From assembly GCA_027625915.1 (NCBI GenBank), contig JANTQA010000070.1:3477001-3541000 (forward strand): a stretch of 64,000 nt of DNA, given 5' to 3'. The position numbers and the translations under genes were made by a program. The notes below the pieces were generated by a model. The model saw nothing but the letters and a program-made list of their open reading frames with translations. It was not told the origin of the DNA and made no database searches. This document shows, one piece after another, positions 11,080 through 21,717 of this stretch; the first letter of the stretch is position 1; each line of letters starts with the position of its first letter. Source of the DNA: Anaeramoeba flamelloides (lineage: Eukaryota > Metamonada > Anaeramoebidae).

Positions 11080-11395
11080 AAAAATTGAATTTTTAGAGAA
11101 TCTAATCAACAATTCGACACAAATTTTAAAGAAAGATATTTTGCAACTTTGGAGTCTGGATATTGATAATTTATCCTTTAAATTGTTCACAAAATGCCTT
11201 TTTTTTTTCTGAAATTGTTTGGTTTTTTTACTAATACATAGATCATTTTTAATTGATGAGATCAACAAATATTACTACTTTGCAATCGATTTTTTAGAGA
11301 CATAAGAACCATATCACACTAATGTGATTTACCTTCAATATCAACTTACTTTAATCTTAGGCTTCTCCTTAATAGACACTAATCCCTTAAATTTA
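11080..11395. repeat. Right half of the split dispersed repeat
   Basis: Matches 43930-44245. Shared blocks: 'ttgcaactttggagt', 'tttttctgaaatt', 'gatcatttttaattgayga', 'gatcaacaaatattactact', 'aatcgattttttagagacat', 'actaatgtgattta', 'ggcttctcctt / gggtttctcctt'. A third, shorter copy is at 50030-50230. Translations of the copies share a few residues (LQLWS..ID), so a decayed mobile-element coding region is possible. Confidence 0.6.
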
Positions 11396-12296
11396 ACTTG
11401 TTTCATTTGTTCAATAATTCAAAAAGTTTTTGGATCAATAATAGTTGTTTTTATTATTCGATCAAATCCTCTTAAAAATAGGACAAATTTAAAATATTTT
11501 GTCTATACCTCAACAATTGTTCTTATAAAGTACTCTATCTGTCCAAAAAATGGATTTCAGTCCTCACAGAACACAAAATAAAGATCACCATTCCTGTCTA
11601 TTTCTCACAAAACAATTTTTTACTTTACTCTTCCAATAAAAAAAAAAATCTTCATCATAAGAAAGTTAATTCAATTTCTAGTGTCAAATTAGTGCGATCG
11701 TGTAAAACTTGTATTTTCCTTGTTAGTCCTTTGGGGTTCTTATTATTAAGTGTTGCTGTTAAAATCGTCAATATATAAAAAGCTGTTTAATCTAAAACTT
11801 ATCAATTTTGATCGAATCATTCTTAAAAATCCACCTTTTATTTTAGGAATTTTTTGTTTATCTCGTGAAAACTGAAGTTAAAAAAGGCAACCCTGTATTG
11901 ATTTAATTCAGGATCGACACCAAAGAAAACTCTTTTGATTTTTGTAAAAAGAAGTGAGGAATTAGTTCTTTTTTAAAAAAATATGATAATCACAAAGCTG
12001 TGATTAAAAATGATTACACATCAATATTAAAACAAACCAAGTTGAATTTGTTGTTCTAATCATGTCATCTATTAAACTTTTTAATTTAATTTGTTACAAA
12101 AAATAATTCATTTTTTCATTTTTGTTGCCTTTCCATCTTAATTTATTTTTATTGATTCGTTTTGGAAGAACACCAACCCAAAACAATTGCTTGCAAAAAG
12201 AATTTCCAAACGATCAAATTTGATTACATCCTATTTTTTCAAGATTAATTTTTAAAAGAAAGATTAAAGATCAAAGAAAAAATTAACAAAGATAAA
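11396..12296. other. Upstream region of the gp78-like gene
   Basis: No gene is accepted. A GTG-started open frame (11324-11581) begins inside the repeat above, lacks an ATG and shows no domain. A short hairpin (taatcacaaagctgtgatta) lies near 11988-12007. Confidence 0.35.
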
Positions 12297-12361
12297 ACAA
12301 ACACAAAAACAAAAACAAAAACAAAATCCCCAACTCACAAATTCAGAACCAAAAACAACCC
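12297..12361 (+). promoter_or_regulatory. A/C-rich 5' leader of the gp78-like gene
   Basis: About 65 bases almost free of T except for isolated positions, including a short (acaaaa)n run, abut the ATG at 12362. This leader composition, unlike the surrounding T-rich DNA, supports that start codon. Confidence 0.5.
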
Positions 12362-13618
12362 ATGCTCTTAACAATTGAAAATAAAATACCACGTGAATTG
12401 TTCACACTGCTTTTTGTCACGGTAAATATCTTGCTCTACTTTGGCAGAGTCTTACTCGAAAAGGTCTTTCAGCGATTGACTGTCTTAGAAATGAAGCTGA
12501 TCCCAACCCAAATCATTCAAAATTATCTCTTTTCGCATTTTTTTTATTTTTCGCTTTACAAATTTAAGATCCAGTCGCTGCTTTATTATAATTATATCTT
12601 GATCTTTATTATCTATTTCAAAATATTTCTTATTTTCATCTCAGAGAGACTCAGCAAAACGATTAGCAATACAAATGCCAATTATAACCAATCCCTAACC
12701 AAAATAAGAGTTGTTAATCTCATTTTTAGTGTGCTTTATAATTGCACAATTGTGGTTCAGTTGGTCTATTTTTTCAGACAGAAGCAAGCAAACTTAAAAT
12801 ACGATCGGAGGCAAACACTATTTACGCTATTTTTGGAATCCATCTTATTTAATGGTACAATTTTGGGTAATTATTTAAAGCTACGGGTTTATCAGAGACA
12901 GGAGTCTCTCCAAATAAGCAGGAGCCATGCAAAAAAAACAATTCTTGAGCAAGACTTAATACTCAAGGCCACAATCCTGTTTATACTCTTGTTTCACTAC
13001 TTCCATTTAATTCATTTGTTAAACTCTTTTTCCTTTTCACATTTGCTTTTAATCCTTCGTTTGAAAATCTTTTTCACACACATCCAAACAAAATTAGACA
13101 TTTACCAAGAATTTAAACAAACAACATCATCAATTCTGCAGCAATTAAAGCCAATAAGCGACGAGGAGTACCATTTAATAACGAAAGATGAAACCAAATG
13201 TACCATTTGCAGATCAGAGTTGCAGTCACAGGGCAATATTAAAAAGCTCGAGTGCAATCATTGCTTCCACCAAAACTGCCTGGAAGAATGGCTATTTAAT
13301 AAAAATATTTGCCCCCTATGCTCAAAGAAAATGAAATTAAAGAAAAATGTCGTCCAACTTGAGAATTCCAATTTTGAGAAATTTACGAATGCTCTCAGAA
13401 TTGTCATCAATATTTGCAATTTTGGGTTCCTTTCCAAAATTTTTAAAAAAAAAAATAATCCTTTGCGCATACAAGAAGAGCAAAGAATGATCACTAATAT
13501 ACAACAGTTATTAAATAGAAGAGATATTTCACAAACAGAAATTAGAAGAGAATTGAGTATTACTCGTGATCCTAATATCGCTGTACAAAGATTATTACAA
13601 CGTTACTCTAATAATTAA
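12362..13618 (+). CDS. gp78/AMFR-like ERAD E3 ubiquitin ligase (multi-pass, RING-H2, CUE)
   Basis: A single-exon protein of 418 residues. Hydrophobic segments at about 12-32, 52-95, 117-137, 152-170 and 200-236 indicate a polytopic membrane domain, presumably in the ER. A RING-H2 finger spans 280-320 with ligands C280, C283, C298, H300, H303, C306, C317 and C320 (CTIC...CNHCFHQNC...CPLC). The C-terminal about 45 residues (EIRRELSITRDPNIAVQRLL) look like a CUE ubiquitin-binding domain: LxxTRD then the paired-Leu helix. Membrane domain, RING and CUE in that order is the gp78/AMFR arrangement. In that family the protein adds ubiquitin to misfolded ER proteins with Ube2g2-type E2s. Human gp78 has further E2-binding and p97-binding segments after the CUE, and those are absent here because the protein ends at the CUE. 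Hrd1 and TRC8 are alternatives but lack a CUE. AATAAA overlaps the stop (13617-13622). Confidence 0.82.
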   Translation: MLLTIENKIPRELFTLLFVTVNILLYFGRVLLEKVFQRLTVLEMKLIPTQIIQNYLFSHFFYFSLYKFKIQSLLYYNYILIFIIYFKIFLIFISERLSKTISNTNANYNQSLTKIRVVNLIFSVLYNCTIVVQLVYFFRQKQANLKYDRRQTLFTLFLESILFNGTILGNYLKLRVYQRQESLQISRSHAKKTILEQDLILKATILFILLFHYFHLIHLLNSFSFSHLLLILRLKIFFTHIQTKLDIYQEFKQTTSSILQQLKPISDEEYHLITKDETKCTICRSELQSQGNIKKLECNHCFHQNCLEEWLFNKNICPLCSKKMKLKKNVVQLENSNFEKFTNALRIVINICNFGFLSKIFKKKNNPLRIQEEQRMITNIQQLLNRRDISQTEIRRELSITRDPNIAVQRLLQRYSNN

Positions 13619-16600
13619 TAAAATATTTGTTTCTTTTATTTCATTTTTTTTTTTTGTTATTTTTTTATTTTTATTTTAATTCGTTTTTTGGATTTTGGTT
13701 AATCCAATCATTTATTTTGGGGTCAATCTTTATACTGGTCACATTTCAAATAAACATGAATAATTGAATAGATATTATCAAGTAATTTCAGAAAAAATTA
13801 TGAATTATTTTTTATTCTCTTATTGGTTTTTTCCAAATGTGTATTAGAAATCGTAGAACCATCAAAGAAAGCATCAAAATGCCATTTTTATAATGTTAAG
13901 AAAAATATAATCCATTTTTAGATATAAATTCCAACCTTATTAAAAAATAAACTCCATTTCACTTAAAGGTAACCTATCGAAAAAGAAAAAAATATTTTTT
14001 TTCTTTTGAGAATCAACCAACATAATAATGTTTAGAATTAACGAAAATAATAAACTTCAGATTAAAATTGGGATTCATAAAAGAAATACCTTAACAAATC
14101 ATAAAAATTTCAGTAAAAAAAAATTATAAAAAAATTTGGCAACTTTCAAACTGAATGTCGAATCAAGACAAGGAAAATTTTTTGAAAAAAAAATCTCTAA
14201 ATTTTGTATTTTTGAAATACACTCATATAATAAACATTATTATACATAACAATTTTCAAAAAGGTTTTCAACTTTAATAGATATTAATAGGAATTATAAA
14301 AAAAAAATGAAATTTTTCAGTAATATTTTTTTCATTTTTAATTGTAAAATTTTTGAATTTTTTAATTGACTTAGTAGAGAGATAATTTTCAAGTATTTTT
14401 TTAATAGTCTAAAAAGAAACATATTTTTCAATTTTAAAATAGCACAAAATATTTAATTTCAAAAGATATCGCTGAATTAAATTGAAAATCTGATTTTTTA
14501 TCTGTTTTGGGAATATTTTTTATCATTTATTTTTTTTTTTTTTTTCATTTTTGAGTTTTTATATACATTCCCGATTGTTTTCTGCCAATTGCTTTAACAT
14601 TTATTCTTTTTTAAATCTTAATGTTCAATCAAAAATTCATTCATTTCAACTTTTTTCATTAAAAAAATACCCTGAAAATGGGTGTTTTTTTCAAAAGTCA
14701 GTATTTTTGAAAAGGGGGGTATTCGATTTTCATGAGTTTAATAGCTATCCTTTTTTTTATTAACATAAAATTATGATAAATTTGAAAAAATAAGTTATAA
14801 AAGAAGTATAACTGAAATCCAATGTATAGTTTTGGCTAACTTTAATTTTCGGTGTTTAAATTTTCCATGTAGTGATACATCTTCAAATTTTCTTTTAGTA
14901 ATTATAATTGTTGACAATAAGATTTTTTAATAGTAAAGTTATGAATTTTAAAAGAAAATGTAATGCGTCATATTTATTTAAGTTAATTTGGAGTTTTAAA
15001 CATATTTTTTTCTACAAATTGGCTTTTTAATAAAAAAAAAATAAAAAAATAAAGAAAAGGAAAATAGAAATAGAATAAATAGTCAAAATTTGGGGGAGAA
15101 AAACAATAATTTGATCTAAATTAGACATAATGAAATGATCCAAAACTTGAAAAATTATTTAATAACGAATATTTAAAAATTATGATATAATTTATGCTAT
15201 TTCTACCTTTAAACCAGTAATATTTTACTTATAATAAATTAAGATAATCAATGGGGCATATTATAAGTTGTAAAAAAGAAAATAATATTAAGTTTTAAAA
15301 TATTTGAATTAATCAAAAAACGAAAAAATAATAATTTAAAAATATTTTTTCTACTATTTAACATCCAATTATCCAGAAAAAATAAGAATTATTTTTTTTA
15401 ATTTTGATCCATTTTTTTGTTGAACATAATCAATAAATTGTATAAAAAAGTACTTTAAAAGTTTGTCATAATTTAGCAAAAATACATTTTTACTTTAGAT
15501 TATTTTTTTAAAATACCTCAAAATCCAAAATTATATATCATTTTCTTTTTTTGGAAATCTTGAAGTTTTTTTTCATTCAATAAATGTGTTAAAGTGAATT
15601 TTTGAAAATAAACAAAAAAGAAAAAAAAATATTTTTAAGAAGGTGTATATTTTAAACAAATATATGATTTTTTAAGCCAAACAGGGAATATTACCATTCC
15701 CTATTAAATTCATTGAAATCACATAAATAAAAAAAATCCAAAGTCTATTTTCGAAGATATTTCTTTCTCTTCTAAAGTTTGTCGAGTCTAAATAAGTTAT
15801 TTCCTTGAATTACTTACACCAATTACTATTTATTATTATTTTCAAAACATTTTTTTTCTCCAAATCCCCTTTATATTAAATATTATAAAAAAGATACACC
15901 AAAACAAAAAATATAGTTTCAAAGATTAAAATTAAGGGATCAAATTCTCGTAAACTAACAAAAAAAAAACAGTTACAAAATTTTCAACAATTTTAAAGGA
16001 AAAAGATTGAATTATTTAAATCGTAAAAGAAAAAATCCTCAAAAGATTTAACTCAAAGAAAAAATGAATATGATTTTAACAATTAAACTAAAATTCAGAA
16101 TTATTTTGATTTTTACTAATTGATGGGAAATAACTAATTTTTAAAATTTAACACATACAATAATAAAATGATAATTTCCAAATAACCAAGTTTTTAAGAA
16201 ATTGCTTTCATATACAGATAAAAGACTTCTATTTTATCATAAACACAATAAAACAACCAAAAAATAAATCAGAAATTGTTGAATTGATATTTAATAAATA
16301 TCATATTTTCTTGAAAAAATCAAAATTAGATGAATTTTATCAAAATGGGGAAATAAAAAGATATTTTGAAAATTCTTTAGAAATAAAAAGTAATTTTTTT
16401 ATCAAAAATTTTACAAACAAATTTTTTTCCATGAATAATTAAAAATAAAACCCAATAAAGAAAAAGAAAGTGTTCCAAATGTTATAGATATGATCAAGAA
16501 ATAAAAATATTTTTTATAAATTTTTCTTGATAATCTTTTGAATTAAATGATATTTGTAAACCTTTGTACACATGGTATAAGCTTTGTTTGTTTTTTCTTC

Positions 16601-17264
16601 CTGTTTCCATATAATATCTAATACACTATTCAATAGTACACCAAAGTTTAAATTAAATTTGAAAGGAAAAATCTGGATATTTGAGAGTAAAATATAAATT
16701 ATGATACAATTAGTTCAATTTTTTTATAATATATTATAAACTTATAATTATTTTTTTTTGGATTGCTTTTTAATAGTAAAAACTGTTTTAAAAATTTATT
16801 CTATTTTTTTAAGTGAAATTTCACATTTGATCCTTCATTTTTATAATTTAATTTTTTTTCTTATAGAACTTGGAGACTTTTATACCATATTTACTTTACG
16901 CTTATTGTCTTTTTTCTTTGATCAGTTAATTTATAGGTCTTCTATTATAAAAAAACATGTTTTTGAATAAAACATCTATTAAACTTTTCAATATATTTTA
17001 TTTTGAAAACATCAGAGTAATTATCTTTTTTGGCTAGATAGGTAAAAAATATAATTCTACAATATTCTCTGATCCAATATTTTTTAAAATTCCCTTCTTT
17101 TAGAAAGTGATTGAAATAATTTTCATTAAGTTTCAAATAACAAGGCATTCAAAATTAAAAAATGTACCTACTTGTGTAAAAATAGTTTATATTTTTAAAG
17201 AATGGCCCAGATTAATTTTTTAAATTCAAAATTCCTCTGTTTGGAAAAAAAATGTTATTTTTGT
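13619..17264. other. Long gene-poor AT-rich region
   Basis: About 3.6 kb of roughly 83% A+T DNA with many homopolymer runs. Open frames here (for example 14551-14763 +, 16758-16970 + and 16945-17148 -) are under 75 codons, have no domain and overlap each other on opposite strands. I see nothing I would call a gene. 'ttaagggatcaaattctc' near 15934 resembles the start of the TTAA/GGGAYYAGT repeats. Confidence 0.4.
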
Positions 17265-17870
17265 TAATAGCGTGAATGCTTGGGGGATTTTCTTAACTTT
17301 AATGGGTTGATCAGTAAATTAGGTTCTTTTTTTTAAGTTTAAACAAAGATATTCTTTCATTTTCAATTTTTAGTCTTTCTTCACAGAATATGAATTACTC
17401 TGATCTTAGAAATATTCCAAAACTCAATCAATATTTAAAGAGGTGTGTTGTTATAACTTTTTGTTGATTCTGAATTTTGGCAATTATTATTATTGTCTCC
17501 CTATAAAGATTTATTTACTTTGAATTTTTTTATTTATCAAAAATTACATTTGATTATTAAAATAATTTTTATTCAGACAATAAAGTGAAAAAACTAAATT
17601 AGAGTTAAACAAAACACTCAAAATGATTTTTTCTTTGATGAAATTAGGTTTGTATATAAAAAAAATATATATATATTATAGAATAAAAATTATTGTATTT
17701 TTTTTTGTAGATTGGTGAATGGGATTATTTTTACAAGAAAGCAACTGTTAATTAATATTTTGAAGAACCGGTAGACCTGTCATTTTTGTCCTTATAATTC
17801 GAGTTGTATTTGGGATAATAAAATCAAAGTTAAAATTTTATCAAAATCGGTTTTTTTTTACAGAATCTCC
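17265..17870. repeat. Dispersed repeat, about 600 bp, copy 2 (pair with 4141-4770)
   Basis: Collinear with 4141-4770 over its whole length (landmarks given there). The copies are in direct orientation, 13 kb apart, and well diverged, suggesting an old family. Confidence 0.6.
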
Positions 17871-17871
17871 A

Positions 17872-18130
17872 CAAAATTGAGATCTGTCTATTCCTTCCAA
17901 AAAAAAAGAAAACCCAAAATGTGACAAAAAATGGTTCCAGATCACAAATTGAGGAATCTTTTGTGAGTGTTTTTGAAGCAGGATGGTTAGAATATTAAAG
18001 TTTATCTCTTCAAATTTTTGATAACTCGTTCTTTCTTTATGAATTTCCTTAATCAATTCACTATTTTTACAACCAAAAGTTGAACATACCAACAACCACA
18101 ATTTGCAAAAACACTCCACTAGATCTTAAA
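17872..18130 (-). other. Coding-like stretch of unknown origin
   Basis: The minus strand keeps an open frame of about 90 codons with G+C and codon use like the real genes here (segments such as NSELIKEIHKERTSYQKFEE and NFNILTILLQKHSQKIPQFV), but no ATG opens it. Another coding-like piece lies about 18365-18450 (DHLLYFGEESSLSTNLDHLK). They could be exons of an unrecognised minus-strand gene or a decayed one. The long T run between them argues for an intron or decay. Confidence 0.25.
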
Positions 18131-18322
18131 GTATTGATAAGTATTCCCTTTTTCCAAGATTTTTCAACCTCCATTATTTTATAACAATTCTTTGGTCTTT
18201 GGTAAAGTAAAAAACTAGTCCACTTTAATCATATATTTGGTTAAAATGTCAATTTTGTTTATTCATAATAGTTTTTGGAATGGTAGAAAATTCATTTTTT
18301 TATATTTTAAAATGTTTCGTTT

Positions 18323-18323
<1 letters not shown>

Positions 18324-18360
<37 letters not shown>
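18324..18360. repeat. Poly-T tract of about 37 bases
   Basis: The longest homopolymer in the window. It could be the tail of a retroposed sequence on the minus strand, but I see no target duplication. Confidence 0.85.
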
Positions 18361-18361
<1 letters not shown>

Positions 18362-18450
18362 CCTCTTTCTTTTCTACAACAAGTTTTAAGATGATCTAAA
18401 TTAGTTGAAAGTGATGATTCTTCTCCGAAGTATAGTAAATGATCTCCCAA

Positions 18451-19654
18451 TGATTAATTCTTATTGTCATAGTTACTCTGATTCAACTAATTTAGTATTT
18501 TTTACTTGTAAATTCTTTTTCTTTCTGCAAAAACCAAAAAAATTTCAAAGTTTGCTTTATTCTTTTCTTTAAAGAGATCAAAATTATCCATTTTTTCTTT
18601 TTTTTTTCCCTCTCAGTTAGACAACACCATTAATTCTTTCACAATATTTTGTCGATTTGAATAAAAATTGAAAACTATTTCAAAAAAATTACGTAATCAG
18701 AGAAATAATCTTTGGTTTGTAGTGATTTTTCGATCTCAAATATTTGTGTGAATTCAAATCATTCAAAAATTAAATTTCTTTTGAGTAAATCCGAATTGAA
18801 TATTCAAAATTAATTCAGAAACTGTATTTTTAAGTACACGTTCCTACTCTAGAGTGTATTTAGTTATTGTATTATTTTACATTCACTTCTCAAAAAGAAT
18901 TTTCATTCTGAAGAAATTGAATGAAAAAATTGCTTATTTCAAAATAAAAAAGAAATAAAAAACACAAAAAAAAAAATTATAATTGTCGAATAGATTCAAG
19001 TAATGAAAATTAAAAAAAAAAAGTGCTTTAAGGGATTTCCAAGCACAAGTTCAAATTTTAAAACATTTCAAACTTGTAAAAGTAACTAAAAACAATATTT
19101 AGAACTGTTTGGGAAATTGTTTTGTGATTCTTATTAGAAAGATAAAATTGTGAAAATTGGTTTAATTATGAAAATTTGCCATTTTTTCTAAAAGAAAAAC
19201 ACAATGAGTAAATTTAACTGAGATTCAGAAACTCTTACAAGAGTGTTTTTATCTGTTAAAGAGAGAGTTTTGAAGTGAATAAATTTGTGACTCCTAATTC
19301 AAAGAGTAGTCAAAAGAAAATTTTAATTGCAGTCATTAGAAATATTTTAAACTCAATTTAGTTTTCGAAAACAAAAGAGAGTAATTAAAATAATAAAAAG
19401 TAAAAAATTAAAAAAATTTTTTTAAAAAAACTTCTTTCATATAAGGGCAATCTACTTCGATTTAATCCCAGCTATAATTAATAAATTTATTAAATTGAAC
19501 TTATTTTTTGGATTCTGAGTGTCAAATTGTTAGGAGTTGTAACTTTTTATTTAGTAAATTTCTAGATCATCACCAAATTTTTAATATAATAAATATTTCG
19601 AATTTTTAGATCAACTGTAATATCAAATGAAATATTTTACATTATTATTATTAT
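18451..19654. other. AT-rich intergenic DNA, nothing recognised
   Basis: No supported gene or repeat boundary. Confidence 0.4.
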
Positions 19655-19765
19655 TTAGGAAGTGTAAATTACACGCTAGATACCCTTAGCCTTTAATTTC
19701 TTCCCGGGAATTTAGGTGTAAAATCATAGATTCCACGATATTCATAAGAATCAAATACCCAAATT
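19655..19765. repeat. Short dispersed repeat (pair with 60403-60490)
   Basis: 'gaagtgtaaattacacrctaga' and 'gtgtaaaatcatagattyca', separated by about 40 bp, occur in the same order at 60403-60485. 'tgtaaattaca' is itself palindromic. Confidence 0.55.
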
Positions 19766-19966
19766 ATTCTTATTTTGATAAAGTAAAAACTAAAATTGCC
19801 AAAAAAAAAAAAAAAAAAAAAAAAAAATTCATTGAGAAGGGTTTTATCATAAAAAATTCGAAATAAATAGTTAAAATATACTATTCTATTTAAAAGTGTA
19901 TAACCAACACCTAAAATGAATACCACAATTAATTTTATTAAACAAATATATTTGTTTCAAAGATAT

Positions 19967-20745
19967 TCACTCACTTTATAATGTTAGTGAAAATAATTTT
20001 GTGGTTCCATCGGTTATTCTTATCAAAATATATTACTTTTTTTATTTATTTATGCTAGATCAAAATTATTTTTTCTAATTTAATATAATTTTAGTTTTGA
20101 TTGTTCAAATTTTTGTTTTTCTATTGTTTATCTTTTTTTTTTTTTTTTTTTGTTTTTTTTTTTCTTTTTTTTTTGAAAATATAATTTTTTGAATTTTTTT
20201 TTCTTTTTTTTCTCTTTCTTCTAAAAAATTGTGTTTCTGATACTTTTTTTTTTTTTTTTGAAATTTGAAAAAAAAAAAAACGGAATGTAGTATAAATACA
20301 AATAATCATAAAGATAATTGAGACTATTTAATACCTTTTAAAATGAAAATAATTATTCTCAAAAAATCTTTTTCTTAGTAACTTTTTTTCAAAGAAATTT
20401 CAAATAAAAAAAAATTGTATTTATCATTTAAAAAATTGTGACTCAATTATTTAAAAGTTTTTGGTTTTAATTTTTTCAATTTTTAAAATATTAGCTTTTT
20501 ATAGCTTTGAAATGATTTAAAAGTGGATTTTTAATAAGATTTAATAATTATTTTTTTGTGAAATTAAATGAATATTTTGATATTTTAACAAGTGTATTAT
20601 TTCAGATTCGTCATAATTTTTCAAATGGGGTTTAGAAAAAAGAATTTTGATCTAGCAAAAAGAAATCAAAAAGCAATTTATTTTAAGAAGAATAACCGAT
20701 GGAACCACAAAATCACTTCCCATAACATTATAAAGTGATATTAAT
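19967..20745. mobile_element. Inverted-repeat-bounded element, about 780 bp
   Basis: Left arm (about 19967-20025, cactttataatgttagtg ... ttgtggttccatcggttatt) and right arm (20690-20745) are inverted copies of about 55 bp with few differences. The interior is T-rich and holds a smaller degraded MITE (20425-20627) but no transposase. No clear target duplication was found, so the exact ends are uncertain. Confidence 0.5.
20425..20627. mobile_element. Degraded copy of the 35592-35797 MITE
   Basis: Starts catttaaaaaattgtgactc and ends tcataatttttcaaatg. The interior matches 35614-35775 (agtttttggtt, ttttaaaatatta/ataaaatattaggc, gattta). It lies inside the larger inverted-repeat element. Confidence 0.5.
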
Positions 20746-20789
20746 TTTTGAAAAATAGTTAAATTTCAAAATAAACACTATACAAAAAT

Positions 20790-21670
20790 GGGTATTTCGA
20801 ATCTTCTCAAAAATACCAGAAAATCTAAAAAACGATGAACTTTTTTTACCACTTTAAAAAAATTTTTAAAGAATTTATAAGAAATCTGAGTGTTCCTAGA
20901 TGAATTTTAATGATAAAATATCAATTCTGGTTTTTGAACAAATATTTTTTTGAATTTTATACTGTAAAAATCTGGAGAGTTGTTGTATCTTTTTTGATCA
21001 GATTTCTTATACATTAGTAGTAGTATAGATATGATAATACTTGTTGAGGTAAGTACATGTGTAATCCCGAATATGTTTTTGAAATTGTTGGTACTTATTA
21101 GGCTAAATGTATATGTATGTACGGGCATTGGTAAAACATGGGTTTGGTAGGGTGTATTGAGTTATGTCAAATTAAATAATGTCTTTAATAGTTGTAATTT
21201 AAATACAGTTTGGTTTGGTTTACATTGGGCAGGGTTCAGGGGCTATATTTTCAAGATTAGATATTACTATGCTAGTTTTCGATTGTATTTGAGATTAAAA
21301 ACATTTTGAGTAATGATACACAATTACAAAAAATCTTTACAAAAAAATTTTCTCTCATTTATTCATATCGTCTGGCAATCATCACAAATACTATAGGAAT
21401 CTAAGATATCAAATCTTTTGACACACAATGGGTATAATACTATTCTCCAAAAGTTGCAAAATTTCACTTTTTGCTCATATTCAGCCAAAAAAAAATTCTA
21501 TAATACAATCCAGATTTTACCATTTAACTAGTTCTATTAACACTCAAGTTTCTTAGAAGTTCTTCAAAAAGTGTTTTTAAGGTGGTTAAAAAAAATTTAG
21601 AGTATTTTAGATTTTCAGGTCTTTTTGGGAATATTTGAAAAATTTTATAAAAACCAAAATAAAAAAAATA
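20790..21670. mobile_element. Terminal-inverted-repeat element, about 880 bp, copy 1
   Basis: Left (20790-20890) and right (21545-21670) arms are inverted relatives of each other (aaaaacactttttgaagaac / ttcaaaaagtgtttttaagg). A second copy lies at 32080-32850. The interior of that copy is inverted relative to this one: 'aatacttgttgaggtaagtac' at 21026 pairs with the reverse strand near 32605-32585, and 'tttgtgatgattgccagacg' type sequence near 21390 pairs with 32300-32330. A 73-codon minus-strand frame (20907-21128) shows no domain. Confidence 0.5.
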
Positions 21671-21717
21671 CAACTTATTTATTTTTAGAATTTAATTTTC
21701 ATTAAATCTGTTAGAGA

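Noticed and set aside
16945-17148. 67-codon minus-strand ATG frame next to the 17265 repeat
   Set aside because: Composition is somewhat gene-like but it has no domain and overlaps an opposite-strand frame. No splice partner was found.
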